DNA of 35,361 nt, taken from assembly GCF_015207395.1 (NCBI RefSeq), contig NZ_JADEWX010000046.1, positions 1 through 35,361 of the forward strand, in the 5' to 3' direction. A program made the translations under genes and the position numbers. The stretch is from Nodosilinea sp. LEGE 07088. GTDB lineage: Bacteria; Cyanobacteriota; Cyanobacteriia; Phormidesmidales; Phormidesmidaceae. The notes under the pieces were generated by a model, which saw only the letters and a list, made by a program, of their open reading frames with translations, had not been told where the DNA came from and made no database searches. Below, piece by piece: positions 25,541 through 34,397 of the stretch. The stretch's first letter is position 1. The number at the start of each line of letters is the position of its first letter.

Positions 25541-25777
25541 CTAATGGTTACTGGATTGCTCAGATTGAATAGAGCGATACCTAGCAATAATTTGGTGCAT
25601 CTCTTGCTGCACCACCCGATGCACGCTGGAATCAATCTCAAGCGGCTCTGAGAAATCTGGGGCGATCAGGAAGACATTACCATCCTTGTCAAAAGCAAGG
25701 CGCATGTCTTTAACGTCTACAAAAGGTTCCAAGTCCTTCAAAAAGATGATGAAAGGTATTGAAGATCTGGCCGACAT
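25541..25777 (-). CDS. Small hypothetical protein
   Basis: 78 residues from ATG 25777. The sequence (FVDVKDMRLAFDKDGNVFLI, then a polar helical end) is soluble with reasonable codon use and is the only plausible gene between 25346 and 26061. Family not recognised. Confidence 0.35.
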   Translation of the reverse strand: MSARSSIPFIIFLKDLEPFVDVKDMRLAFDKDGNVFLIAPDFSEPLEIDSSVHRVVQQEMHQIIARYRSIQSEQSSNH

Positions 25778-26061
25778 CTTTGGGTGAAGCCATATGATTT
25801 AGTCGTTAAAGCTTGAAACAACAGTCCGGACAGTTTTAGCAACGACGCTATAAGGCTTACAGGGCAATCACTCTAGCAATTTCCTATTTAAATCAAGGTT
25901 AGTTTTCAGGCTGACATTGATTTAAATACTTTGAGCAACGTAGGCTCTGGCTTACAGGTAATATGGAGGGCAATTTTTTGTCCGGGGTATTGTTGAAATA
26001 CTGATTCCAAGTAAACACAAGATGATTTTATAGGATAACAGAAAAGTTAATAAGGTAGAAC

Positions 26062-26550
26062 CTATACCAGAGATTTGTTCTCTTGCCTTAAAAGCTTTGC
26101 TCCCAAATGATTGGCAATACCTTTACCCCCCTGTTCCATGACCACATGATGGTTCCATTCCATCAGGGGGCGAATAAATACAGCGAGCAAATTCATCCAG
26201 GCTTTTGTCGTTTTCACATTCCAGAAATAATGCACCAGCGTTCCCTCATCTGTACTCTGGAGTTCCCAGCGCCCGTTTCCCTCGACCTCACCAACGGCTT
26301 CTAACTCAAGCAAATAAGGCTCTTCTACCCGAGTAGTGGTCGATCTGAATGCAATCGAGTAACCCAGAGGTGTCTTCCAGGCAATAGTCCAGACTCCACC
26401 CGTGCCATCTGGACTACCGCTCTCAATCTGGCTCACCTGGTCCACCGCCTTCCACCATCCCGGCAAAGCTTGGTAGTCAACAATCGTATCCCACACAGCC
26501 TCGATAGGAGCATCCAGCAGCCAGGTAGTTTGAAATCTATAGGTCGCCAT
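26062..26550 (-). CDS. SRPBCC/polyketide-cyclase-like protein
   Basis: 162 residues from ATG 26550 (MATYRFQTTWLLDAPIEAVW); ATG 26562 would add four residues and cannot be excluded. The opening strand plus APIEAVWDTIVDYQALPGWW is diagnostic of START/SRPBCC lipid-binding folds, with later strands at FRSTTTRVEEPYLLELEAVG and LVHYFWNVKTTKAW. Such proteins hold hydrophobic ligands in a deep cavity; the ligand is unknown. It is divergent from the UmuD-like gene. Confidence 0.75.
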   Translation of the reverse strand: MATYRFQTTWLLDAPIEAVWDTIVDYQALPGWWKAVDQVSQIESGSPDGTGGVWTIAWKTPLGYSIAFRSTTTRVEEPYLLELEAVGEVEGNGRWELQSTDEGTLVHYFWNVKTTKAWMNLLAVFIRPLMEWNHHVVMEQGGKGIANHLGAKLLRQENKSLV

Positions 26551-26673
26551 ATCTGTGACCATTAACCAGCCAACATCAATATTAGAACACCCTCATAACC
26601 CAGTCTCACAGGACAATGAGACACCCTCACTTCTAACCGGATAGTCTAGAGTAGCTGCCTTCAGACCTAACCT

Positions 26674-27003
26674 ATGGGCTTCCCTGTTCCCGGCGATGCA
26701 ATTGAGCAAAGCCTAGACCTCAACCAACACCTGATCCACAACCCCGCTGCCACCTTCTTCATGCGGGTCGAAGGAGATATGGCTGCTGATCAGGACATTC
26801 AGCCAGAGGATTTGCTTGTGGTCGATCGCTCCCAAACGGCTCAGGATGGCTCTCTCGTTGTGGCAGCGATCGCAGGTGCCCTCCAAGTCCTCAGAGTTCA
26901 ACAGCACCACGGTAAATTAGTGCCTGCTACCGACTGGGCACCAGAATAAACCCTAGATATAGAAATCTGGGGCGTCGTCACGACTCTAATCCGCAAAGTC
27001 TAA
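26674..27003 (+). pseudogene. umuD: UmuD-prime-like gene with lost catalytic dyad and in-frame stop
   Basis: The frame starts MGFPVPGDAIEQSLDLNQHL, which aligns with E. coli UmuD from Gly25, its self-cleavage point, so it encodes an already processed UmuD-prime form; an in-frame TAA lies two codons upstream. The catalytic Ser of GDSM is Met (VEGDMAAD) and the catalytic Lys of the VKKL segment is Leu (ALQVLRV). After WAPE a TAA at 26947-26949 ends translation, but the same frame continues TLDIEIWGVVTTLIRKV to a second stop at 27001-27003, matching the missing last strand of UmuD. UmuD-prime normally partners UmuC in DNA polymerase V. The gene is either decayed or a truncated 91-residue form is used. 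Confidence 0.75.
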
Positions 27004-27074
27004 GCCACAAAAAACCCCACTGTTGCCAGCGGGGTAGGAGGGTCGTTGTTGTTGTGGAGGAGGAAAGCTGTGGT

Positions 27075-27251
27075 CTACCGGGCGTAGTGAACACCGCGAT
27101 AAGTCAGTTCTGCGGGCTGCTGACGTTGCGCAACGGTGACCTGTTTGCGGGCGTATGGACGGCCCATAAAAGTTGCTGTTTCGCCGCTGGGGATAGCTTC
27201 GATAGCGGTGGTAGACGCGGTGTAGGAATTGCCGAGGAAAGAGAGTTGCAT
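27075..27251 (-). CDS. DUF4278 family protein
   Basis: 58 residues from ATG 27251, chosen because AGGAG lies 9 nt upstream; a longer frame begins at 27383. MQLSFLGNSYTAS at the start and LTYRGVHYAR at the end are the two short repeats that define DUF4278, a cyanobacteria-specific family of unknown role. It lies antisense between the umuD remnant and umuC. Confidence 0.7.
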   Translation of the reverse strand: MQLSFLGNSYTASTTAIEAIPSGETATFMGRPYARKQVTVAQRQQPAELTYRGVHYAR

Positions 27252-27583
27252 AGCTGGAGGCTCCTGAGTGACGGGGGTTGTCTCGATGAAACTATAATCC
27301 CGCGAATCTTCGATTGAGGTGGTGACGGCGGTATGAGTCGGCTGGTGATAGTTCTGGAGCCAGGATGTGAGGCAGCGGGGCATTGGCGCTGACGGAGATC
27401 ACGCCTTCGTGCGATCGCAGTATCTCAGATGACGTTTGCCAGAGCGTTAGCGGTGGTGACAATAGAACAATCTCTTAGGGCAGTGTGACACCAACTACTC
27501 CAGAGGATAGTATAGGAATACTACTGCATCTATCTCCCACTACTTCTACTGCTGTAAGCCCCTGTTCCTCTTAGGATCTGGCT
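27252..27583. promoter_or_regulatory. Divergent promoter region of DUF4278 and umuC genes
   Basis: No gene is seen here apart from a possible N-terminal extension of the DUF4278 frame. An inverted repeat TAGTAT-AGGA-ATACTA at 27508-27523 lies about 60 nt before the umuC ATG. Confidence 0.4.
27508..27523. promoter_or_regulatory. LexA-box-like inverted repeat upstream of umuC
   Basis: The 6-bp arms are perfect with a 4-bp centre. The AGTAT-N4-ATACT core has the same spacing as the cyanobacterial LexA site AGTAC-N4-GTACT, differing at the fifth base. The location fits an SOS operator, but the change at a conserved base makes binding uncertain. Confidence 0.35.
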
Positions 27584-28921
27584 ATGTTCGCCTTGGTAGA
27601 TTGCAACTCTTTTTTTGCATCCTGCGAAAAGGTCTTCCGGCCCGACCTGGAGGGTAAGCCCGTGGTGGTGCTCTCTAACAACGACGGTTGCGTCGTCGCT
27701 CGGTCTGCTGAAGCCAAACGTTTGGTAGCTATGCAGGCTACGCTGTACTCAGTTCATGACCTGGTGAAGCAGGGCAAGCTGCATGTCTTTTCCTCAAACC
27801 CAGTGCTCTACAGAGATATGTCTCGTCGGGTAATTCAGACTCTCCAGCACTTCAGCCCCGAGGTTGAGCAGTACTCCATCGACGAAGCCTTTCTGGGTTT
27901 GCACGGGTTCACCAAAGCTGACCTGAGCGACTACGGCCAACGAATTCGTACCACCGTTAAGCAGTGGACAGGCATACCCGTATCGGTGGGCATCGCCAAA
28001 ACCAAGACCCTGGCCAAGCTAGCGGCCCATGAGGCAAAACGATATCCCAGCGTGAATGGAGTCCTCAACTTTGAAACTCTGGCCGACCCAGACGCTGTGC
28101 TGGCCAGCATCGACGTGGGCGAGGTGTGGGGCATTGGCCGCAACCTCAAGGCCAAGCTCAATACGATGGGCATCAAAACTGTGCTCCATCTCAAGCAGGC
28201 CAATGAGCGGATCATCAAAAAGAAGTTTGGGGTGCTGGGTCTAAGAACGGTTTTAGAGCTGCGCGGCACTCCATGTTTTCCGATGGAGCCGGTAGCCGCC
28301 CCGGTCACGATGCGGATTGTCTCACGATCCTTTGGCCACCTGGTGACAGAACTATCGGACATCAAAGAGGCGGTGGCCACCTACACCACCCGCTGCGCTG
28401 AAAAGCTGAGAGCCGACGGCCTAGTGGCGGGTCACTTTACTGTCTCCATGCGCACCAGCTATTACCGCCCTGAAAACCAGTATTCAGCCGCCCGCTCGGT
28501 CGAACTTGACCCACCGACCAACGATACTGCTGTGCTCATCCATGAGGCCATGAGGCTGGCAGAATCCGCCTTCACCCCTGGCTATGAGTATCTGAAGGCC
28601 AAGGTCATTGCTACCGAGCTAAGCCCCTCCGATGAGGTACAGGGTAGCTTGTTTGCGGCCTCGGTAGATACCGAGAAGCGCGACAAGTTGATGGCAGCTA
28701 TGGACACCCTCAACCGCAAGCTCAGCCCCGATGCCGTTAAGTTTGGGGCGATGGGTCTAAAGCCCACCTGGGCGATGCGGTCAGAGTATTTCTCTCAGCG
28801 CTACACAACTCACTGGGGCGAGATTCCGACTGTGAAGGTTTGGCAAACGCCCCAAGAGCAATCAACAAGACTGTCCTACAGGACAGTTCTAGCAGGACAA
28901 CCTCAAAACCGGGAAATCTAG
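27584..28921 (+). CDS. umuC: UmuC: Y-family translesion polymerase subunit
   Basis: 445 residues. [20 protein letters not shown] and [10 protein letters not shown] hold the catalytic acidic residues of Y-family polymerases (D near the start; D and E in SIDEAF). [29 protein letters not shown] (HhH thumb) and the little-finger region [17 protein letters not shown] follow, as does [12 protein letters not shown] near the end, typical of UmuC. It performs error-prone bypass of DNA lesions, normally with UmuD-prime. Here the partner gene is broken and separated by an antisense DUF4278 gene, so it may use a UmuD encoded elsewhere. The last 20 residues extend beyond the usual end. Confidence 0.93.
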   Translation: MFALVDCNSFFASCEKVFRPDLEGKPVVVLSNNDGCVVARSAEAKRLVAMQATLYSVHDLVKQGKLHVFSSNPVLYRDMSRRVIQTLQHFSPEVEQYSIDEAFLGLHGFTKADLSDYGQRIRTTVKQWTGIPVSVGIAKTKTLAKLAAHEAKRYPSVNGVLNFETLADPDAVLASIDVGEVWGIGRNLKAKLNTMGIKTVLHLKQANERIIKKKFGVLGLRTVLELRGTPCFPMEPVAAPVTMRIVSRSFGHLVTELSDIKEAVATYTTRCAEKLRADGLVAGHFTVSMRTSYYRPENQYSAARSVELDPPTNDTAVLIHEAMRLAESAFTPGYEYLKAKVIATELSPSDEVQGSLFAASVDTEKRDKLMAAMDTLNRKLSPDAVKFGAMGLKPTWAMRSEYFSQRYTTHWGEIPTVKVWQTPQEQSTRLSYRTVLAGQPQNREI

Positions 28922-28964
28922 AATTTAGGTTCGCTCTCGCTGCTACCTCCCTCTCCAAGGTTTT

Positions 28965-30365
28965 ATGCGGTTCCTTTTCCTCAAGCTGCCGTCCCTAATC
29001 ACCAGAACGTTTTTCTATCTGGCCGTTTTCCTGACCCCAGTGCTGGGCGTTTGGCTAGCATCATCCCTGGTGGCCTATATCAACGGCCCGAAGCTACTGA
29101 CGGTTTTCTCAGGCATTCTCCTATTTCCTCTGGTGCCCATTCTGTGGGACATGCGGGGTCACAAGAAAGGTAAGGGACCGGGCATTCTCACCTGGGGCGA
29201 TCGCATTACCCTGCGTACCCTGATCCTCAACCTGGCCTTTCTCTTTCTGCTGCTAGCATTGCGGCCTCAGACCTCGTTTTTGGCATTATCCACCCGAGGC
29301 GACTGGTTCCTCGATGGTATGCAGGGACCACAGGTAGAGCTAGCGCGAACGAGCTTGTTCACCGTGGCCAGAGGCCTGGAAGGGCTTTATCTAAGATTCC
29401 ACAACAACCCCTTTGAGCAATACGCTGACACTACCCAGGTCAGACCTCAACCGCCACCCCAAAATAGACCGGCAGGCCAAACTGGTCAGGGCAAAGGGTG
29501 GCCCTGGGCAGAGGCAGGGCTACACCCGGCTGTCGTCAACATGCCCGCCAGCGCTGAAACCAGCATTGCTTCAGTCGCTCAGTACATTGCCAGTCAGGAA
29601 AAAGATCCCATGCTGCGGGTCAAAGCACTCCATGACTATGTGGCCGATCGCATTGCCTACGATGCGCCCAACTACTTTGCCGGGAACTATCCACCTCAGG
29701 ATGCGGAGACGGTGTTTCAGCGGCGGGTGGCGGTGTGTGCAGGCTACGCCAAACTGCTGGAAGCTCTGGGTCAGGCCATTGGCGAAGAGATTGTCTATGT
29801 GACCGGCGACTCCCGCAGCTCCACCAGCGATCTGGAAGGACAGAGCCATGCCTGGAATGCCGCCAAGATCAACGAGCAATGGTATTTAATTGACGCCACT
29901 TGGGACAGTGGCTCTGTGGATCGGGCATCTGGCTTTACCAAGGCCTACAAAACCGATTACCTGTTTCCGCCCCCCGAGGTAATTGGGATTACTCACTTCC
30001 CTAAGGAAGAAAGCTTCCAGCTCAGGGCGCAGCCGATTACCAGAGGGGAGTTCCTGCGCCAGCCGATGATGCGAGCCCGGTTCTTTGCTGAGGGAATGCA
30101 GTTGGTTGCGCCGATGCGATCGCAAACCGACACCAGCCAGAATGCAGTAATCGAACTGCAAAACCCTAACCAGCGCTGGTTGCTGCCCAGCTACGCCCTC
30201 AAAGGCGCTACCCAAGCGAAGCACTGCCTGGAGAACGCTACCCAGGGGCCAGTGATTACCTGTCCATTACCGACTTCTGGAGCCTACGAGGTCAGCCTGT
30301 TTAGTGGTGATGAGCAGTATGGAGACTTTGCCTATGTTGGCCAGGTTGAGTTCAATCGGCGCTAA
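28965..30365 (+). CDS. Membrane-anchored transglutaminase-like protein
   Basis: 466 residues. Two or three hydrophobic helices occupy about residues 12-60 and 85-105, then a Pro/Gln-rich linker (about 155-185). The papain-like transglutaminase core follows, with Cys in VAVCAGYAKLL, His in GQSHAWNAA and Asp in YLIDATWDSG forming the triad. Enzymes of this class act as proteases or crosslinkers on the outer side of the membrane. The C-terminal beta-rich part (about 380-466) may be a binding domain. It starts 43 nt after umuC but a shared function is not evident. Confidence 0.82.
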   Translation: MRFLFLKLPSLITRTFFYLAVFLTPVLGVWLASSLVAYINGPKLLTVFSGILLFPLVPILWDMRGHKKGKGPGILTWGDRITLRTLILNLAFLFLLLALRPQTSFLALSTRGDWFLDGMQGPQVELARTSLFTVARGLEGLYLRFHNNPFEQYADTTQVRPQPPPQNRPAGQTGQGKGWPWAEAGLHPAVVNMPASAETSIASVAQYIASQEKDPMLRVKALHDYVADRIAYDAPNYFAGNYPPQDAETVFQRRVAVCAGYAKLLEALGQAIGEEIVYVTGDSRSSTSDLEGQSHAWNAAKINEQWYLIDATWDSGSVDRASGFTKAYKTDYLFPPPEVIGITHFPKEESFQLRAQPITRGEFLRQPMMRARFFAEGMQLVAPMRSQTDTSQNAVIELQNPNQRWLLPSYALKGATQAKHCLENATQGPVITCPLPTSGAYEVSLFSGDEQYGDFAYVGQVEFNRR

Positions 30366-30411
30366 AATCACCATCCCAATTACGAGTCAGATCACCCACC
30401 CGTTGGAACCC

Positions 30412-30590
30412 ATGCCGCTTTTCACGCTTAAAGACAAGCAAACCGCCGCCGTCAAAAGCACTTAATTTGGCGCTGAAGGCATTCAGGAGCGCACCGACTT
30501 GCAAGCTGCCCTCAGAGACAACATCAGCTAACGGCTCAGTCAACCAGTGTTAGTCTTAGGAAAATTAGCGATTACCCTCCAGAACTAGGC
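30412..30590 (+). pseudogene. Remnant of a PD-(D/E)XK-type nuclease family protein (N-terminus)
   Basis: Translated from ATG 30412 the frame gives MPLFTLKDKQTAAVKST, stop, FGAEGIQERTDLQAALRDNIS, stop, RLSQPVLVLG. The segment after the first stop follows the start of a bacterial nuclease family related to NucS/DUF91 (S-F-x-A-E-G-I-x-E-R-x-DLQ-x-L-LR). Two in-frame TAA codons (30463, 30529) and loss of the catalytic part show decay. Confidence 0.55.
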
Positions 30591-30630
30591 AAACTCATGA
30601 CTAACGAGTCTTACTCCGGCAGACGATGAC

Positions 30631-31155
30631 ATGGGCGTAGACACCTCTCCTCCTGTAAAAAACTCTCCAGACCAAGATCAGGCTATCCCAATTTTGCCTT
30701 ACAGCCTAATCGTGGGGCAGGAAACGCTTAAGCTGGCGCTGGAGCTAGCCTACATCGCTCCACGACTGGGGGGAGTGCTGCTGAGTGGCCAGCGAGGTAC
30801 AGGCAAATCTACCGCTGTACGTGCCTTTGCCAGACTGGTCTACGACGATTTACCCGTTACTCTGCCGATCAATGCCACCGAAGATCGAGTGGTGGGTGGC
30901 TTGGATGTGGACAAGCTGATGCAGAGTGATGCCCAATGGAAGGACGGCCTGCTGGTGGAGGCGAAGGACAAGCTGCTCTATGTCGATGAGATTAACCTGC
31001 TGGATGACCACATCGTCAACATTATTTTAGATGTGACTTCTACTGGCAAGCTCGAGGTGCAGCGGGATGGACAGAGGTTTGCCAAAGCTTCGTCAGGATC
31101 GGTATTGAAATTACAAACCCTGCCCGTCGTTTTGCCTTTATTGCCGAAAAACTAA
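30631..31155 (+). pseudogene. Truncated ChlI/MoxR-type AAA+ ATPase
   Basis: 174 residues. YSLIVGQETLKLALELAYIA and a Walker A motif (GQRGTGKS) are followed by INATEDRVVGGLDVDKLM and LLYVDEINLLDDHIVNIILD (Walker B), as in magnesium-chelatase ChlI and its VWA-associated relatives. The match stops after KLEVQRDGQRF near 31083; the next residues (AKASSGSVLKLQTLP) are unrelated, so sensor 1 and the lid are lost at a junction. The surviving P-loop half could still be made but is unlikely to function. Confidence 0.7.
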
Positions 31156-31363
31156 CAACTATTGCTATCCAGCTTCATCGACAAGATTTCTATCGTGATG
31201 TTGGTCTGAACATTTTTGAAACTTTGTTATCTATGAACCTCAAGGAGACCCAATCTGCTCTAGAAACACTAGATCGTAGACCTCTTAGACAATTCAACTA
31301 CACTGGGCCTCGGCGCAGATCGCGTAGTCGCAAAAAGCTTACTTGACCGTAACTTCCCTTTGA

Positions 31364-31666
31364 TTGGACAGATCTGCTGGCATTGCGCTCTGGTTCCAGC
31401 TAATACTCCCCTATGCTAAAACGGGAAACAACAATCCGAGCAACGGTATATTGCTCCGTGCTGACATTCATATTCTCTTCGATCTCAATCTACTGCCTAT
31501 CGATCCTGATACTCTAAAAGTCTTCTTACATCCCAACATACAAAATACCGACTATCAATCTCTACACAAGAAGTCAATCCAAATTCTTACAGAGGAAACT
31601 GTACAGCCTGATCAAACTCTGCTGAGGCAAAGACTCAAACAGTGTTGCTGGTTCTATAGAGAGTAA
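31364..31666 (+). pseudogene. Remnant of an HNH-type endonuclease-like protein
   Basis: PYAKTGNNNPSNGILLRADI followed by HILFDLNLLPIDPD and KVFLHPNIQNTDYQSLHKKS matches the C-terminal part of a bacterial HNH protein family in which the sequence N-G-L-L-L-R-x-D-x-H-x-L-F-D is conserved. The upstream half appears in other frames (for example VRIGIEITNPARRFAFIAEK near 31098 and CWHCALVPANTP near 31378), so frameshifts have broken the gene. Confidence 0.55.
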
Positions 31667-32305
31667 ACCCTCAATACGGGAGAATTAGGGGAAGAACTCT
31701 AATCGTATTTGTCCCGCAGACAAATTGATCTGGAAGCCCAGGTTAAAGTTCCCGACAAAAATTAATGAGGCATTGTCCTACAAAGCCCTAAAGTAGCGGT
31801 GCTGCCATCTTCACGCACACAGCCATTCATCACCAGGGCGTAGGTGTGCAATTAAGGGTCTTGTGCTCGGCTCGGCTCGTGCTCAAGCAAAGTGACCACC
31901 AATTTTGCTGCTCTAATCAGGCTCCTGTCGCGCCGCGCCGGATGTAGATCTGGGTCTCTTTCCAATCAGCGTCTTTTTACCCGAACAGTGCCTTGTTGGT
32001 GGTAGTCTTCCCTCGCCAGATTCGTATGTAATCCCGTGATTTAATCGGGCTGAAAAACAGCATACGCAATACGCACCGCCTTTTGCGTGCAAGCCGAGAT
32101 AGTTCTCAAAAAAGCCTTACTTTGGGGCTGTTGTCCCCTCAACAGACAACAGTTGTTCCCAATATCGCCATCATATGATTGCCCTTCATCAAAGGGGCTG
32201 TGGGCATTGGTGGAGCCTGGCAAATTTAAATGCATCGGGTGTGAAGAGACTGATAAAGCCCGGATTGTCCGGGCTTTATCGGAAATTTTAGGCGGCAATA
32301 ATTAC
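31667..32305. other. Degenerate region with terminator, no intact gene
   Basis: No intact gene is recognised. On the minus strand near 31764-31850 the frame LHTYALVMNGCVREDGSTAT reads like the end of a protein preceded by a stop, so it is probably a relic. The perfect 13-bp hairpin at 32252-32280 lies at the right side. Confidence 0.4.
32252..32280 (-). terminator. Terminator hairpin (13-bp perfect stem)
   Basis: GATAAAGCCCGGA, TTG and TCCGGGCTTTATC form a perfect 13-bp stem with a 3-nt loop. It lies 26 nt after the stop of the minus-strand gene at 32306, with TTTAT in the distal arm on that strand. Confidence 0.65.
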
Positions 32306-32584
32306 TTAAGACGGGGAAGGTTCTTGATCCTCTTGGAGGATAGGGTTAATCGGCTGTTCCACCTCACAATCACTCATGGCTTGTCCCTCCTGGGAGATAG
32401 GGGCAGCTGGCTGCTCTATGACCCAACCACTGATGGCTTGTATGACACCAGGCCCAACCAGAAAACCGGAAAAAACCAAGAAGACAGCCTGCATCAATCT
32501 GGCGATGAGTATTTTGCTAACACTCTCGACAAAAGTTTGAGAGAACGAAATAGTGATATACACGTCATTAGGTGGTCTCGCTGA
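32306..32584 (-). CDS. Small membrane protein, unknown function
   Basis: 92 residues from ATG 32584 (MSARPPNDVYITISFSQTF), preferred over ATG 32596 because GAAGGATGG lies at ribosome-site distance. One clear transmembrane helix (LMQAVFLVFSGFLVGPGVIQ, about 36-55) is followed by a polar Glu/Gln-rich tail. The terminator directly downstream supports a real gene. A plus-strand frame over the same DNA lacks these features. Family not recognised. Confidence 0.5.
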   Translation of the reverse strand, partial: SARPPNDVYITISFSQTFVESVSKILIARLMQAVFLVFSGFLVGPGVIQAISGWVIEQPAAPISQEGQAMSDCEVEQPINPILQEDQEPSPS

Positions 32585-33082
32585 CATAAAATCCATCCTT
32601 CAAAAATGCTGAGCAATAAATGGATGAACTAAATATCAAATATAGAGATATCCTCTGTTCATCACATACCACTTATGGTAGAGGGCGTAAGCACAGACTT
32701 TCTGCATTTTGACCTGTCTTGCATTGCAACTGGACAGCCACAAGTTCTTGATTAGATTTCTAGGCTTCCAAATCGGATGCGTCAGCGCTGGGACAGGAGC
32801 CTGGCTGAGCGCCAGGGTCTCTCGATAATGCAGCTCTGTCTCGCTATAGCGTCCCTGATCGCCATAGAGCCCCAACATGTTATTGAGGCTGTTGGCGACG
32901 ACCATCCGGCTGTCGCCAACAGCCGCTGTCGCGACTCAAATTGGTGTGGTTCACCTTGCCGCACACCACAAATATCGTGGTCGTCAGCGTCAGCAGAAAT
33001 GGGCGATGGGGTTTGTGAAATGGCCTGCTGTCTCCAGTAGACCGGTTAGAATCCGAGTAAGGTTATCCAATGGTGCGGCACA
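32585..33082. other. Intergenic stretch with a TPR relic
   Basis: Contains the TPR remnant described separately and no other recognisable feature. Confidence 0.4.
32636..32905 (-). pseudogene. Tetratricopeptide-repeat fragment
   Basis: VANSLNNMLGLYGDQGRYSE followed by TELHYRETLALSQ is one degenerate kinesin-light-chain-type TPR unit. Only a single repeat remains and the rest of the frame is unrelated, so this is a relic of a longer TPR gene. Confidence 0.5.
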
Positions 33083-34333
33083 CTAAGTGTATTTGTACTC
33101 CAGAAGGTGGGTAGCTTTCTTTCTATCCTCGGCACAACTCTCCGGAGTATTGCTGAAAGCACCCAGCAAGAAACCGTCTATGTTACAGGAATCATTTTGC
33201 GTACTCACTGCGCCCGAGAATCCTCTCAGGCATTCACTCGCTCTTGCTTCAGAAGCAACTTTTTCCTCTTCACTCCCAAATCTTTTCGAGAGTTGTGCTT
33301 TGATCAGATGACAAATGCCGTCTCGCTTGCCAAATTGCCGTGGGACAAACGCAGCAGCTTTTTGCACAATCGCCTCGCAGGTTTGATAATCCTCTTCCCT
33401 CATTATTGCAAGAGTCGCAAGCCAACTGGTTGAACCTTTGACAACTCGCATCCAACCAATCAAACTTGAGCGATCAGCAATCTCCTGGAAAAGTGCTTGA
33501 GCGTCCTGATACTCTCCTTTCAGATACAAAATAATTGCCTCGTGATAACAGAAAGCAATATCGAATCGCTCTTTCAATCGAGGCGGCAACAATTCTGCTG
33601 CGGCAAGAAGACTAATCTCTTCTTTCCCTTCACGAATATACTTCCCGGCAGCGTCCAATTCGCGGTGGCGAATGGCAAGCCTAACCAAGGTTTCATGAGC
33701 ATCAATCATTAGCTCAACGTACAGCTTTTCGCCTAGTTCATTGACAAGAGCTTTTCTTCGTTCTCCGCTCTTTGGAGAGTCTCCTACCTCAGTTCCCACC
33801 TCAGTGACGAATGGTATAATCCCTTCCGCCATTTTTTTTGCTTTCTCTAAATTCTGAAAGCATCCAGAAGAAGTATATACCCAGATAAGGGAGGTCGTCG
33901 TGAGATATTTTGTCCCGTGGTGTCCTCTCACAGAAGCTTCCTTTCTAAGCCACGCAGCAAAATAGATGCGCTCTTTTACATGACCTGTTGTCTGTAGAAG
34001 ATGTCTGAGATCGAAAAATATCTCTCTTACCTGTTCATAAAGACCGTATTCGATGGCCTTATACAAAGCAATTCTTAATTGTGGCCAGAAGTGCTCAAAC
34101 TGAAGCTTCACTTTATCCCAATAATCGAAGTCATAATGCGTTCGCGAGCCAAATAAAAATTTGATTTTGAATTCCTTTAATCGCTCGGTCAAGATTTCCC
34201 AATCATGCGCGAACACTATAGAATCAATATCCATCTTAAATCTAGGCATTGTTTCTTTATCATTGCTTCCATCTTGTGCTTCCTCTTTGAATACATCAGG
34301 AAAGTTATCGCAAGACTCTTGGCTAATTCCCAT
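33083..34333 (-). CDS. Helical-repeat (TPR-like) protein, paralogue 2
   Basis: 416 residues from ATG 34333; the frame is open further upstream, so the start is uncertain. The protein is alpha-helical throughout, with repeat-like pairs such as EQVREIFFDLRHLLQTTGHV, FCYHEAIILYLKGEYQDAQA and LIGWMRVVKGSTSWLATLAI. The last segment is shared with the neighbouring gene (LIGWIRVEQAAISWIATLL), and the middle parts align too, so they are tandem paralogues. Similar helical regions, from memory, occur at the C-terminus of cyanobacterial STAND/NB-ARC-type proteins, where they sense ligands. No catalytic domain is present. Function unknown. Confidence 0.65.
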   Translation of the reverse strand: MGISQESCDNFPDVFKEEAQDGSNDKETMPRFKMDIDSIVFAHDWEILTERLKEFKIKFLFGSRTHYDFDYWDKVKLQFEHFWPQLRIALYKAIEYGLYEQVREIFFDLRHLLQTTGHVKERIYFAAWLRKEASVRGHHGTKYLTTTSLIWVYTSSGCFQNLEKAKKMAEGIIPFVTEVGTEVGDSPKSGERRKALVNELGEKLYVELMIDAHETLVRLAIRHRELDAAGKYIREGKEEISLLAAAELLPPRLKERFDIAFCYHEAIILYLKGEYQDAQALFQEIADRSSLIGWMRVVKGSTSWLATLAIMREEDYQTCEAIVQKAAAFVPRQFGKRDGICHLIKAQLSKRFGSEEEKVASEARASECLRGFSGAVSTQNDSCNIDGFLLGAFSNTPESCAEDRKKATHLLEYKYT

Positions 34334-34397
34334 GGTGACACCAAACTCAATGGACTTCTCGAAAAAGTTAGTATTTGGAAAGGAAAATCGTCGACAA

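Noticed and set aside
32087-32584. Plus-strand 165-residue reading frame
   Set aside because: It crosses the terminator hairpin and lacks a domain; the minus-strand small membrane protein explains the region better.
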